Assembly: GCA_004519485.1 (NCBI GenBank)
Contig: CP038113.1
Coordinates: 516,501 to 580,500 of the forward strand
DNA: 64,000 nucleotides
DNA from: Nannochloropsis oceanica
Taxonomy: Eukaryota; Sar; Eustigmatophyceae; Eustigmatales; Monodopsidaceae
Direction of reading: 5' to 3'
Each line of letters begins with the position of its first letter. Positions within the stretch are counted from its first letter, which is position 1. Below the pieces are notes generated by a model, which saw only the letters and a list, made by a program, of their open reading frames with translations, searched no databases and was not told the DNA's origin. Of the stretch, positions 41,973-54,400 are shown piece by piece. The position numbers and the translations under genes were made by a program.

Positions 41973-43079
41973 ATGCCAGGCCATGTCACTGCTCACGCCC
42001 GCCCGCAGTGTCATTTCATCCTTACTCCCTTTGTTCTTATCTCATTCTTCCTCTTTTTCCCAAAACCGGCGGTCAAATCCCAAGCTAATAACGACGCCTG
42101 CCCTGTCCTTCGCCCCCCACCCCTCATCTACAACTCCACCGCACCCTTTGCCACGGACTTCACAGACAAGACACAAACCCTGACATTCCTGCACGAGAAC
42201 TATGGTCGACTTTATACAAACAAAGTGCGGGCATGCCGACGCACAGACCACTTGCTCTACAACACGTCCTTGGAAGGAGCCGGTCTCTCAACCGACGCGC
42301 GAGGGTTGCGCATCGTCCAAGACAACATCGGTGGGAGTGTCTGTGACCGCAATTCGGAAATTGCCACCGGCCATTTACTCACCAAATTTTACATACAAGG
42401 AGGTCGCATTGACTTGACTGCGCGGATAGGCTATGGACCGGAGGCAGGGCCGGGGTACCAGAGCGAGGACAGCTTTTCGTGCTTTGGCCTTTATATCCAC
42501 GACACTGTCTCTCAATATGGCTATCGTAACGAAGCTTCAATGTGCGTGTCCTCTCATGACCCTACCACTGTGCGGATGGGTGTGTGGAATGGCTCGCCTG
42601 CTGATCGGGAGGAAGCGAAGCAGGTAAACGTAAAGAGAGACCTCTCGCAGGCTTTCTACACTTATAGCATTGAGTGGGGGCCGACACGGGTGAGATTTTG
42701 GTTGGATGATTTTCTATTGTGGGATATGCCAGGGATGAGCTTTTGTGCAGGTGCCAAGGCAGCGGAGGTGGATAAAGCCATGAGAAATGGAGGGAAAGGA
42801 GGTGCACGGTTACCTTACGAGCCAATGTCAATTCGAATCATTTTGAGGCCTCTGGGTGTAGCGTACCGAGGAACTAGCTACATGGACGTGACCCGATTTG
42901 CGTACTCACCCTTGCCTCTACTCAAAGAGACGGAGCGGGGAAGCTCGGACTTTTTTGTGTCGTCCCCGGCGGGGAAGAAGAGGAGGGTGGAAGGGTGGTG
43001 GTGGTGTGTGTATGGAGGAATGACCTTGGTGTGGTGGTGCATGAGTATGTGGGTAATGTGGGTAGGGACGTGCATATAG
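41973..43079 (+). CDS. Concanavalin A-like (GH16-fold) membrane protein, probably not catalytic
   Basis: A single exon of 368 residues. An N-terminal hydrophobic segment (FILTPFVLISFFLFF) is a signal peptide or anchor, and the last 27 residues ('WWWCVYGGMTLVWWCMSMWV') form a C-terminal membrane segment. The middle follows GH16 strand order: 'GGRIDLTARIGYG', 'SFSCFGLYIHDTVSQ', 'FYTYSIEWGPTRVRFWLDD' and 'PMSIRIILRPLGVAYRG'. At the place of the GH16 catalytic motif (ExDxxE or ExDxE) the sequence reads 'NEASMCVSSHDP', so at most one of the three acids is kept. The protein may bind a beta-glucan such as the storage or wall polysaccharide instead of cutting it (inference). Alternatively it may belong to another lectin-like branch of the same fold. 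Neighbouring genes give no clue. Confidence 0.6.
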   Translation: MPGHVTAHARPQCHFILTPFVLISFFLFFPKPAVKSQANNDACPVLRPPPLIYNSTAPFATDFTDKTQTLTFLHENYGRLYTNKVRACRRTDHLLYNTSLEGAGLSTDARGLRIVQDNIGGSVCDRNSEIATGHLLTKFYIQGGRIDLTARIGYGPEAGPGYQSEDSFSCFGLYIHDTVSQYGYRNEASMCVSSHDPTTVRMGVWNGSPADREEAKQVNVKRDLSQAFYTYSIEWGPTRVRFWLDDFLLWDMPGMSFCAGAKAAEVDKAMRNGGKGGARLPYEPMSIRIILRPLGVAYRGTSYMDVTRFAYSPLPLLKETERGSSDFFVSSPAGKKRRVEGWWWCVYGGMTLVWWCMSMWVMWVGTCI

Positions 43080-43959
43080 CCAAAGAAAATTGTAGAGGAC
43101 TGTGGTTAGCTAGTTGATGAACGAACAAAAGCTGAGTTATCATCACCATCTTTTGATCTTTGTGTCGTTTCGTCTCAATATTTTCGTCGCTTGCTTTTAT
43201 TTTCATCTATCTGGTCGTGTGTGTTGGTGTGTGCGTATGACTCTGTGTGTTTGGCCATTTATATTTCCCGCCTTCACTGTATGTGAGTGTCTGTACTCTG
43301 CGCTGATCGTCTACGACTTCGACTCTTCTCTTCCATCCCCCTCGTTTTTCAAGGAGAGGAAGGCCCCATTGGAAAGAAGAGAGAAAGGGGAAGTGACGGC
43401 TCCTTCTGTCTTCGGCGGCATTTGGGGCCAGGCTACTCACATACATACACACACTTTTTTTTAAAAAAAAAAAGGACGTCTACCTCCTCCTCTATGCCAT
43501 TGTTTTTCTGACTGTTTGCTTACTTCCATAATAAAAACCGATTGCATTTTAGTTTTTTTGTCGCTGGGCTGCTGCTGCTGCGGCTGCTGCTGACGCTGCG
43601 AGTGTGTACATCTTAGTGAAAAGAAAGAGGACAGAGGGTGCATAAATGTATATGTGTGCGCGATGTATGCTGAATGGATGAATAGCGGAGATGCGTGCGT
43701 GGTGTTGCTCTTGGTGAAGGCGGCGATGGTGGTTGTGATCGTGGTCGTGGTGACGGCGGTAGTGGAAGGTGCTCTCTCTCGTGTTTTCATTCAAACCACT
43801 GTCAGACTCTCTCTTTTCACTTTCTGTGCAATTTAGCGCCGCTGTCAATCTCTTTCTAAGTTGTACTTCTCCCACTCGTCTCTATTCTTTGTCGTCCTCA
43901 ATCTTTACCTCAAAACCTCTACTTCCTCCCTTCCTTCCTCCCTCCCTCCCTCCCATTCT
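43080..43959. other. Convergent 3' regions of the GH16-fold gene and WEE1
   Basis: 880 bp between stop codons. It contains a T8/A11 junction near 43449-43471, which could form a short hairpin, and CTG triplets near 43565-43595. No gene was seen. Confidence 0.45.
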
Positions 43960-45270
43960 CTAATAAGTTTGCGTTCTTTCAAGCTTCCGGCCCTTACTCT
44001 GCTGCTGCTGGTTCTGTACCAGGGCCTTGGCCAAACTCTTGCTCTTCATTTTTTCCTTGAGCAATTCACGTTCGAGTCGAGAGCGGAAGCGTGGGTGTGT
44101 CAGGAGGACGGCGGCAGAGGGACGTTGAGAAGGATCGGGCTGTAGTGACCAGGAAGGAGTGGAGAAAGGAAGGGATGGGAGAAGCGAGAGGGGGGGAAAG
44201 ATTTTGTGTAAGTTTGCGCGATCGAAATCCATCAATCCATCCATCTATCCCTCCCTCCCTCCCTCCCTTCGACGACACACCACAATACTGTAGCACCAAT
44301 TATCACCTCGTCAACCACTCCTTCCCTCCTCTCCTTCCTCCTTCTCTCCCTCCCTGCTACTCACCGCCATCATCTGCGTCAGCACTTTCATCAAATCCTT
44401 CATAACACCCGCCTCCACCCGTCCTCCAAATTCCAACGCCGGCAACGACCCACTTCGCAGGGAGTGCCATTCCTCCCCATTCGGTGGCAAGGGCCTCCCC
44501 CGACAGATCTCATACACCGTTGCGCCAAGCGAGAAAATGTCGCACTTGGTCAAGTCTTTCGGACCGTCCTGCAGTAGTTCCGCGGACATGTACCGCGAAT
44601 CGCCCTCTTGAAGGCAGTCCCCCCACCCGTCGCTGCTGTTCACAGACGCCACCAGTCCGAAATCCCCGAGTTTGAACAGGCCGGCTTTGAGGAAGATGTT
44701 GGCGGGCTGTAAAAGGGGAAGAGAAGGAAGGAGGGAGGGAAGGAAAGTCGATATGTTGTTGAGCATATGAGGAGCGTTCCTCCCGCCCGCCCGCCCTCCC
44801 GCCCTTCCCCCCGTACTGCTTTCTTCCCATCTCACCTTCACGTCCAGATGCACCAAGCCATGCCGATGCAATACGTCCAGCGCCAAGAGCATCTGCCGCC
44901 CGAAGTCAAACACCTCTTCCAGTCCCATCCTTCCCCCGGGCTCCCCCTCCCGTATGGCCTGCTCTAAGCTCTCCTCGCACAACTCCGTCTGCATGAACAA
45001 CCGATGGTCTTCGATCCACGCCTGGTGGTACCTCACCACGTGCAGCACCTCCTCGCTACTGTCCGCTGCGCAGACCTTCGCCAGTGCCTTCACCTCCTGT
45101 AGATACCGTTCGCGATCTGCCTGGCCTTTGAACCTCTTACGGGTACACTTAACTGCATACTCAACTCCATCCACTCTTGATCGAGCCTCATAAACCTCAC
45201 CAAAGCTTCCAGAGCCGATAACACGGACAACGTCAAAGTCAGCTTGGAACCGAGAGACGGTGCTGTGGGT

Positions 45271-45311
<41 letters not shown>

Positions 45312-45951
45312 TGCTTTTGCTGCTGCGTCTTGAGGAGGAGGACGGGTGCTGGTGCTGCTGGTATTGGCTATGGTGGTGGTGGTGATGACCAAGGAGGGAG
45401 GAAGGGGTAGAATGCTTCCCTACCGAAGGCGGGGCATGGCTGGTAGGGTGAGATCCCTTATAAGGAGTAGGAGGTGGAAAGGCCATGACATCCGAAGGAC
45501 TATCATCGGGAAAATACCCACCACTTCCTCCACCAAGGACACCATGCATGGCATACCCCCGCTTCAACTCCCGGCTGCCGCTTCCACGCATCGGGGCAGG
45601 TGGGGGGGCCATGGAGGAGGAATAGGAGTGGTGGTTGGACTTGGTGCTGGGGAAAGGAGAGGCGGCAGGGTGGGGAAGGTGATACCCGCCTCCTCCATTC
45701 CCGTGGCCGTTGCTGCCGAGCAACCCATCTCCACCGCTGCCGCCACCATGGTGCGAGGATAACGAAGGGGCCAAGGGGGGCAAGGGTGAACAGGTGTCGT
45801 AGTGGTCGACAGGCGTAAAGGTGCGTTGGAGGCCGCCAGGGGAGGGGGGTCGAGGCAACACGTAGTCGTCGCTGCCTCCAGGGCTGCCCCCGCTGTCTTC
45901 CCCGTCGTCCATTTTAAGGGGACCTTCGTCGTCGTCCAAGTCCATCATCAT
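43960..45951 (-). CDS. WEE1: WEE1-type protein kinase
   Basis: Three exons (44836-45951, 44365-44706 and 43960-44139; GT-AG, in phase) give 545 residues from MMMDLDDD. An in-frame ATG at 46092-46094 would add 48 residues. The N-terminal 290 residues are disordered and rich in Ser, Gly, Pro and His, as expected for regulatory regions. The kinase domain has 'VIGSGSFGEVYEARSRVDG' (glycine loop), 'YAVKCTRKRF' (Lys), 'GLVHLDVKPANIFL' (catalytic loop) and 'KLGDFG'. It also has the WEE1/MYT1 hallmark 'EGDSRYMSAEL', with Met where most kinases have Ala/Thr-Pro-Glu, then 'CDIFSLGATVYEI' and 'PDPSQRPSA'. WEE1 puts an inhibitory phosphate on CDK1 and delays mitosis. The first intron (129 bp, stop-free) cuts the catalytic loop between HLDVK and PANI. 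MYT1 is less likely because no membrane segment is present. Confidence 0.88.
45270..45309. repeat. (CTG)n trinucleotide repeat inside WEE1
   Basis: About 11 CTG units flanked by TTG codes for a poly-Ser/Asn run just before the WEE1 kinase domain on the minus strand. Confidence 0.9.
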
Positions 45952-46446
45952 GGTGCCGCACGCGGTGCGATGGTTGTGTGTGGGTCTGTTGTTGCTGTGT
46001 CGTACAATGGACAGGGGGTGAGAAGGAGGAGGGTGCTTTTGAACTCCTGCCACGGCAGGGATTTGACGCAAAACCGAGATAATGCAAAGGCTCATTTGTT
46101 TCACCACCGATGGCACGATTCATGGTTACACTTTGGACTGTCGAGGGTGAATATGGGTGAGCTGTATGCTCTTTAGGCGCGAGCGAGTGCCCCAAGTATT
46201 TCGAATCCAGGTTTTCCCCCCAAAACTCGTGTGAACGACGGCTGCCGGCATCATGCATCATCGTCATGCTTCTTCCCGTCCTGTCCTCTTCAACAAGGCG
46301 AAGCAATAATGCACCAAGACCTCGCCCTACACCCCCACCCTAATTTTTATCCGACCACCCGACACCAGCACAGATCGGTTCTTGATTTGCCGACGCTAGA
46401 CACCCGCTCCCAGCACTGAAACCCACCCACTGGCCCGCCGATCATC
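45952..46446. promoter_or_regulatory. Divergent upstream region of WEE1 and the GIY-YIG gene
   Basis: 495 bp. It may include extra WEE1 N-terminal codons (ATG 46092-46094). No tRNA, although TTCGAATCC at about 46200 was checked for a T-arm. Confidence 0.35.
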
Positions 46447-48040
46447 ATGCCTCGCCTCCACCCTGCTGCCGTTGCTGCGTTGGTTACCCTATGCTGCTTG
46501 GGTAGCACCAGCGCATTTTTCTTGCAGGCGTTTCCGTCAACGACCGTAGTAGCAATTCGCCAGGGCAGGCATCTCCATGCAGGCCCACCCGTTTCCTTGG
46601 ACGACCAAGCCGAGTACGTATTTGATTTTGTTTCTTGAGCGAACGCGCTGAGAGGGAAAATATCCATGCATGTAGCGTTTATTTGATTGTGCCTCTGGCT
46701 GCTCGGTCACGCAGTGATGATGTGCATGGAATGTATAAGAACATAGATAATGTGAGAGTTCGGGATGCTTTTCACATACCACCAGCCGTCCCCTTTTTCT
46801 CTCCAACCAATCCACATCTTCTACGCATGCGGTCCCGCCGTGAATGAACTTCCTCTTCCGAAATGCTGTCAATTCAAGGCTAATTATCTTCTCTATTTCG
46901 TACTCCTCCCCCTCTTCCTTCCATAGTTTCGTCAAAGCCGAACTCGCCCGCAAGAAGCAAGAATACGACGCCCAACTAAAAGCACGCATCTCCGCTTCCG
47001 TCGCTGGCACCAACCCCGCCGACAGCGTCCCTCCCCTGGACTCCCTCCCTTACATCCCTTATTTAGATGAAACGGGGAAAATTAGTGACAGTGGAGCGGA
47101 TGCGAAAGTGAAAGCAAGTGTGTATGCGGTGTACGATGAGAGTGGGACGGTGAAATACATTGGGGTCTCACGCTCTGTCGCCCAGAGCTTGAGATTGAAC
47201 TTGGCCCGGCAGCCGGAGCAGACGTATGGCTTTCGGGTGTTTCACATCACTAAGCCAAGTCGTGTGCTGTTGGAAATTACGCGGGATACGTGGATTGCAC
47301 AGTTGGGGTATCAGCCGGAGGTAAGGAAGGACTGTGTCTCCCCTTCCGACCTCCCCTTTCTCGAGTTCTGCTCCCCTCCCCTCGTTCACTCCGTCTTATT
47401 TCGGTAGGGACGAGTTCAATTGTCTCTCGTTTGTTAATTCCTAAACCTTCCAATGGACGATCATACACACCCATACTCAGGGCAATGACAACGGGCCTAA
47501 GCAGCAGCTGTGGGAAGGGGCCATGGACGTGAAGCCTTTAATGAACGATGCCGACAACGCCGCTATGGGTACGCTCGTGCGTGCGCAAAGGAACTGAGCT
47601 GGAAGACTCTTTGATTGTCATCCCCCCCCCCTTTTTTTTTCCCCTGCCTTTACGTGCTTTATCCTCCTTCATTTTCCTTTCAAGTTTTGTGATGTATCCG
47701 TGTGCTCGACCTCCCATGCCCCCTCTTTTCGTCATTCACACCCGATCCTTTCTCTCAGTCTCACGTTCGCTCTATCTCTTTCTCTTACCCACCCACCACT
47801 ACCACCATCAACAAACAAACAGAATCGGCCCGCATCAAGAGACGCTCGGAAGAGAACGCCATGAAGAAAGTCACTCGCCGGTTCGAGGAGGCCAAAATCA
47901 CTGTGCTCAATGCCCGGGGCGTGACAGAGAGCCTTCGATTTGACCCAAAACTGAAAGGAAAGGGTTTGTTGGACTTGTTCCTAGACAAGCAAGCGGATAC
48001 GGCCGTGCCAGACTCCAAGCCTAAGCCTGCAGCTCCTTAA
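46447..48040 (+). CDS. Plastid-targeted GIY-YIG-domain protein
   Basis: Four exons (46447-46613, 46927-47320, 47481-47568 and 47823-48040; GT-AG, in phase) give 288 residues. Exon 1 encodes a signal peptide ending GSTSA and followed by FFLQAFPS. This is close to the ASAF(A)P plastid signature, so import into a secondary plastid is likely. Residues about 115-190 resemble the GIY-YIG fold ('YAVYDESGTVKYIGVSRSV'). They continue 'WIAQLGYQPEGNDNGPKQQL', similar to the N-terminal domain of the plant plastid glutaredoxin GRXS16, though no glutaredoxin domain follows here. The last exon is basic ('ARIKRRSEENAMKKVTRRF'). A role in plastid nucleic-acid or redox metabolism is possible; the activity is not established. 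The gene is divergent from WEE1 and upstream of TOR in the same orientation. Confidence 0.75.
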
Positions 48041-48483
48041 CCTGAGGATCGTGTAGTAGATTTAGGGAGAGGAGGGGGACCCGGAAGGATCTTGATTGTT
48101 TTATTGGAAAAAGAAGTATTCAAGAGGGGAAAATGAATGACACTTACGATAAACAATTGTTGCCGTGCGTATTTCCTTTTGGTTTCGATCATTGAGAAAA
48201 GGCTCTTACGGCGAAAAATTGCCGAACATGCTACCATACCCAGCGCCTCCTTCCTTTAAGGTCCTGAAAGACGGGCACAATACACTCATCACGCCGCCAG
48301 CTCCATATTTTCTGCACAGGAGACGTCCGGTCGTGATTATTTCTCCTCCATAGCGCCCATCGATGTGCTCTTCCCAGCGGAAGTAGCCGCAACACCATCA
48401 CATCAAGCTGCAGCCTCTCTGTTGAGTATCTGATTGCCTGCGACTCCGACCAGCTGCACGGCACACTCTACGTTTAGCCCAGC
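48041..48483. promoter_or_regulatory. Upstream region of TOR
   Basis: 443 bp between the GIY-YIG stop and the TOR start on the same strand; no distinct element was recognised. Confidence 0.35.
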
Positions 48484-51400
48484 ATGGCGACCTTGGAAAA
48501 GGAGAATGCCTCGGTGCACCACCTGATCCAGGGCCTTCGGAGCCCGCATGGCCCCACGCGCACTCGGTACGTTACGTATGTGGTTACGATGCTCAGTCTG
48601 CTCTGCCCTGTCTCTCCCCTTCCCTCGTCGAACCACCAGCGAGAGTCCAACCAGTGTCATATGCACGCGCAGGTGCACCTGCTAAGCTCTACCTTCAGTA
48701 TTTGTCTCTCTGTACTTTTTCCTGCTGCTATCGAGACTGTCATCTCACCACTTACACCTCTCCTACCTCCCCCCCACCCCTCCACATGAACAACAGCGCC
48801 GCCAAGGATCTCCGCGCCCTTGTCGAGTCCGCTTCCCGTGGCCTGTCCATTGAAACGTTTGCCCGCTTTGAAACTGAGTTGTTTCAACGGGTATTTGCCT
48901 TGGTTCATGCGCCCGAATCACAACTGTGGGAGAAGCTTGGGGGGTTGGAAGCAATGGATGAGTTGATCGACGTACCCTCCGCGGAGGCAGAGACGAAAGT
49001 CATCAAGTTTGCCAATAAGCTTTCTTTCTCGCTACGGTAAGTGTTTTGGCAACAGTCACGAAAAAGGGGAGGTGTTAAGAATCGAGCATGTCAACAGTGA
49101 TTAATTTACGTGGCCGGCCCTCCCTCCCTCCCTCCCCTATTTCACAGCTCCTCCGTCGAGTATGAATTCCTGATGCAAGCTTCCAAAACACTGGGCCACC
49201 TCGCGCGTTCCTCCGTGGTTCCCAATGCAGACTACGTGGAGTTTGAAGTCGACCGCGGTGTGGAATGGCTCAGCTCTGACCAGTCTTCGCGTCGGCTTGC
49301 GGCGTGCTTTGTGCTGAAGGAATTGGCAGATAACGCCCCGACATTATTTTATTCCAAGACGGGGGAGTTTCTGGAAAGGGTGTGGGTGGTGCTAAGGGAT
49401 CAGAAACCAATCATACGCTTGAGTGCGGCGCGGGCACTGAGTGGGTGTTTGCGGATTTTGGCCTCAAGGTGAGTGATGCTTCTTCTCTTCACGGGTTTCC
49501 CTCTTTCTTTCTTCCTTTCTATCTTTGTTTCTCTCTTTCTCTTATTTTTTTTCGTTCATGTTGCTGCTGTCATTGCATCTACTTGGCTTGGAGCACGACG
49601 CCTGCCCCCCCCTTCCGCTTTCTTACATCATCAACACACTCACTTGTGAAACAGGAGTGCCATGAACCACGTAAATTGGTACTGCAAAGTCTACGAACAA
49701 GTGCAGGAGGGACTCGTCACCAGACAGGGCAAGGGTGGGCAAGCAGCAGCAATGCACGGGTCCCTGCTGGTGATCGGCGAGATGCTTTCATACACGGGCG
49801 ACTTTATGGTGCCGCGGTTTCAGGTCAGAAGGGAGAGAGGAAGGGAGGGAGGAAAGGAGGGAGGATTGAAAATGTGACCGACGTGCTCCGCTTTAAGCTT
49901 GGCTCCGCTTCCATAACAGCTCATATGCCCTTTCTTCCCTCCCTCCCTCCCTCCCTCCCTCCCTCTCCTCCTCCCCACAGGAAGTCTGCCAAGCTGTCAT
50001 GGTAGTCCGCGAACACAAAGACAAGTGCATCCGGGTATCCGTCCTTGAAATCCTGCCTCGCCTCGCCCACTTCTGCAGTGACATGTTTGCGCGATCCTAC
50101 CTGGAAGACGCACTCAGTCATTTGTTGATTGCCGTCAAAAACCCCGAGTTAAGACCTCAAGCGTTCTTGGCGTTGGGAAAGCTGGCCCTCGCAGTGGGTG
50201 AATACCTGCGGCCTTATTTGTCCCAGATTTTGGGGCTGGTGAGGGAGTACATGAGTAACAAACACAAGAGGTAAGCAGGAGAGAAGGGGGGGAAGAAGGA
50301 GAGGAGCGAGCGCTAACATATTTCGTCAATACCGTCCTCACGCTTGCCATCCCTCCCTCTCTAACCCCCTCCCTGTCATCTTAGGGTATACTGCCGCGAG
50401 GCCCTCGACTGTGTGGCCTCTCTTGTCCTGGCTGTCTCGGACGACATGTCGGTCCACACGATCGAGCTGCTCGACCCCATCTTCGCCGGTGGGGTGACCA
50501 CCACGCTCATTAAGACTCTGACGGTGATATGTGAACGGTTACCGGAGCATCAACGTCTCGTGCAGCAACGGTTGCTCCAAGAGCTTTCCACCCTCCTCGA
50601 CGGCCAGCCCTACGTCTCTCCGGGGACAACCCTGCCCGTACGCCAGATAGGCCCCTCCTTCTCCTTCCCTCCTTCGTCCTCGTCCTCCTCGGAAGTGGTG
50701 GGTGGAGTGGATGGGGCGTCCGCGGTAGCTGGTGTGGTTGCAGCTGCTGCTTCTACTGCTACCGCTCAGGCGTTGGGCGGGGCGGCGGTGCCAGGTGTGC
50801 GCAGTCGTCTTAGTGGTGGAGGAGGAGGGAGGGGGCGAGGAGGAGGGGGAGGTGCCGCCACAAGCAGCAGCACGGAGATGATGAACGGCTCGAGCAGCAG
50901 TGGCAGCAGTGGCAGTGGTAATATGCTGCCAAAAATGGAGACGAAGCGCGTTAGCACCACCTCCCGCTTTTTTTCCAAGCTCCAACTTCTCGCTTCTGCT
51001 GCCACGGGGGGATCCAGCGGAGGAAGTGGAGGAGGGGATGGAGGGAGTAAGATAGCAGGGGGATACCACGGCGCTGGCGGTATGGGGACGATGGGGAGTC
51101 AGCTGTTGACGGCGGAGGCGGCGGAAGTGGTGATTTTGGCGTTGAGAACCCTTGGGGCTTTTCATATGGACGATGACGTGGACCTGTTGCCCTTCGTGCG
51201 GGATTGCGTGGGACAGTATTTAGACAACCCCCACCCGCTGGTAAGGAGGGAGGCGGCTTTGACCTGTTGCCGTCTGTTATTGGTGGACCGTGGAGGAGGA
51301 GGAGGAGGGGAATGGAGGGGGAGAGGGACGGAGAGAGGGGGGGGGAGCAGTGGTGGGGGTAGTCGTAAGGTTTTGAGGGTGCGTGGACCTAGCGCAGATG

Positions 51401-54400
51401 TGATCGAAGAGGTGTTGAAGAGATTACTACAGGTTACAGTTGCGGATCCCGACCCGTCCCTCCGCCTCACTCTCCTCCGAGCCCTAGATGATGGATTCGA
51501 TCCTTTTTTGTGTCAAGCTCACCACGTAAGGATCCTCTTCCTCCTACTCCACGACGAATTCCTTTTAGTTCGCGTTGACGCCATTCAAGTTTTAGGGAGA
51601 CTAGCAGCGCTCAACCCTGCCTACGTCCTTCCACCCATGCGTCTCACCTTGCTTCGACTCTTAACCGAGATCAAATTTGGAGGGAGGGAGGTAGGATGGG
51701 GTGGTAGTGGAAAGGCAGGAGGGAAAGGAGGGGATGCGGATGAAAACGGTGGACAAGGAGGGGGAGGAGGAGGAGGAGGAGGAGGAGAGAGTCGAGCGGA
51801 AGAGGCGACGTTGCTTCTCGGTCATTTTTTGCGTGCCGAGCCTCTACAGCGCTTGGTGCACCCGTTTATCCGCACGGTTGTGCTTACCCTTCCCATCCAG
51901 CAAGGCCCCGCTCGCCTTGCGGCCGTTGGGCTCGAGGCGCTCGGAGAGCTTGCGGAGGTGGTGAAGACGGACATGATACCTTACCTTGACCAGCTCGTGC
52001 CTTTGGCCATCGAACATTTGCATGACCAGAGCTCGGCGCATAAACGAGAGATGGCGTTGAGGGCTTTGGGTCAAATGGCCTCTTCGACGGGGTACGTCAT
52101 CAAACCTTACATAATGCATCCTGCACTCCTGCCGAAGATCTTGTCGGTGCTGAGGGAGGGAGGGACGAATGCCATGCCCTGGTCCTTGAGGAGGGAGGCA
52201 TTGAGGACGTTTGGTGTGCTAGGCGCGTTGGACCCGTATCGTTTTCAGATAATCCAGGAGAGAGCGAGGAGAATGACTGCAGCAGCTGCGATGACGGCTC
52301 GACCTTCCTCGATGACCAAGGGGGGGAGAGTGTACCTACCTGCACAGCAGCAGCAGCAGCAGCAGGAGCAATTGTCCTTGGCCTCGTCAGCGGCTGCGTT
52401 AGGGGTGATGGGAGGGGGGGGGGTCGCATGTCTCAGCGGGAGGTGGACACTCGCATTCGGAAATGTTGCAGCAATTTTACAGGGATGGAGCGCCTAATAT
52501 GGGGGTGGGGGGAGAGGGAGCGGCTCCCAGCACGATGAGCAGTGAATTGGTGGCGATTGGAGTGGGATTGAGTGACAGCAATCGGGAGGAGGAGGATGAC
52601 GACGACGAGGAGGAGGGGGGGGCGCATTCGTACATGTATGAGATTTCAGCCATGCGGGCTCAGCCTATCGATGGGACGACCCCGTCGGGTCCGAGGCTCA
52701 CGGCTGCAAGTGAAGATTATCATCCGACCGTTGTGATCACGTCACTGATGAATATCCTTCGGGACTCTTCCTTGTCCGCCCACCACTCCATGGTGACGCA
52801 AGCAGTCGTCTTCATCTTCAAAAGCCTGGGGGTGCGCTGCGCCCCTTTCCTCAACAAAATCGTGCCCAACCTCCTCTATACCGTCCGTGTTTGCGAGCAT
52901 GGACTTCGTGAATCCATCATTCAAGAACTGGCTTTATTGGCTCCGACCGTCAAGCACCACCTCCGTCCCTTCCTCAGCCCCATCTTTGACGTCATAACTG
53001 ATTACTGGTCCGAGTACCTCGAGCAATGCGTGAGCGTTACCGAGAACGTGGCCTTACACCTCCGAGAAGATTTCAAACTTTACCTTCCCCGCGTCCTTCC
53101 ACTCCTCCTCTCTTCACTTTCGGCATTCACGGCATCGTCTTCCTTCTCGCCTCCGTTATCTAAATCGACTGCCGTCACAACTTCTGGGCTGACTTCATCT
53201 CCTTCTTCCCTCTCGTCCTCCCTCCCTCCCTCCTCCTCTGCCACTCTCACCTCCAAGCCTTCCGTTCCGCCAACCACCACCAAGAATGGTAGAGGGGTGG
53301 GAGGAGAAGGTGGAGGAGGAGGAGGAGGAGGGGAGGGAGGGGACATGGGTGGAACGTCTTCTTCCTCTTCCTATCTTGCTCGCAAGCACCAGAACCTGGA
53401 GCTCGTGCTGCGCTGTCTAACTGTCCTTCGTCCTGTCTTATTGCAGGAACAACTCCTCCACCTCGTTCTTCCTGCCCTTGTTACCCTTGAAGGGTCTTTC
53501 GAGGGAGCGAGGGAGCGAGGGAAGGAGGAGGAGGTGGCAGTGTTCTGGCAGGTGCGGACGATGAGAACTTTGGCCCATTTGGTGAGGCCGGCGGCTGCAC
53601 AGGAGGTGGCTAGGAGTATGGCTTGTCCGATAATGCACATGTTTTACAGGGTGCTCAGTCAAGGGGGGGGCGGATGGGGGAACGGACGGTCAGCGGGAGG
53701 GGTGACGGTGCTGCCTCCAGAAGGGGGTGAAGTAGGAGTCGTAGGGGGGCTCCCGGGCGAGTTGAGGGAGGCGGTGATGGATGGGTTGGTGATCATGGCA
53801 ACGCAGCTTGGGCCGCAGTATGAAGCATTCAGTGGATTGATTGGAAAAGCCGTGAATGCGAGGGGTTTGTACACACATCCTACCTACATGTTGATGCAGG
53901 CTCGGGTGGGTGGAGGAGGGGGGGGGGGGGAGGGGCGAGCTGGGGAGGGGGAGGGGGAGGAGACGAGAGGGGGGCGGCGAGGGTGACGGTGGAGATGGAC
54001 CAGCAGGCATTACAGGAGGAGGTGATTGCAGAATATTTGGGCCTTTCAAACACGGGGAGGGAGGAGGTGGGGCCGGAAGGCGGAGGGGAGGGTGGGGGGG
54101 AGGTAGGGGCTGCGGGGGGAATGCAGAGATTGCATGTGAACCAACCTAACTTGCAAAGGGCGTGGGATGTGTCTCAGAGGGCAACGGGGGATGACTGGGT
54201 GGAGTGGATCAGGAGGTTTAGTCTGGAATTGTTGAGAGAGAGTCCGTCGCCTGCTCTAAGATCGTGTTCGGCGTTGGCCCAGGTATACCCGCCCTTGGCA
54301 AGGGAGTTGTTCCATGCGGCGTTTGTGTCATGTTGGTTCGAATTATTGGAGCCGTATCAGGATCATTTGGTCCGGTCTTTGGAGGTGGCGTTTCGGAGTG

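Noticed and set aside
46180-46260. Possible tRNA (TTCGAATCC T-arm-like string)
   Set aside because: No acceptor stem or anticodon arm could be drawn at the right spacing.
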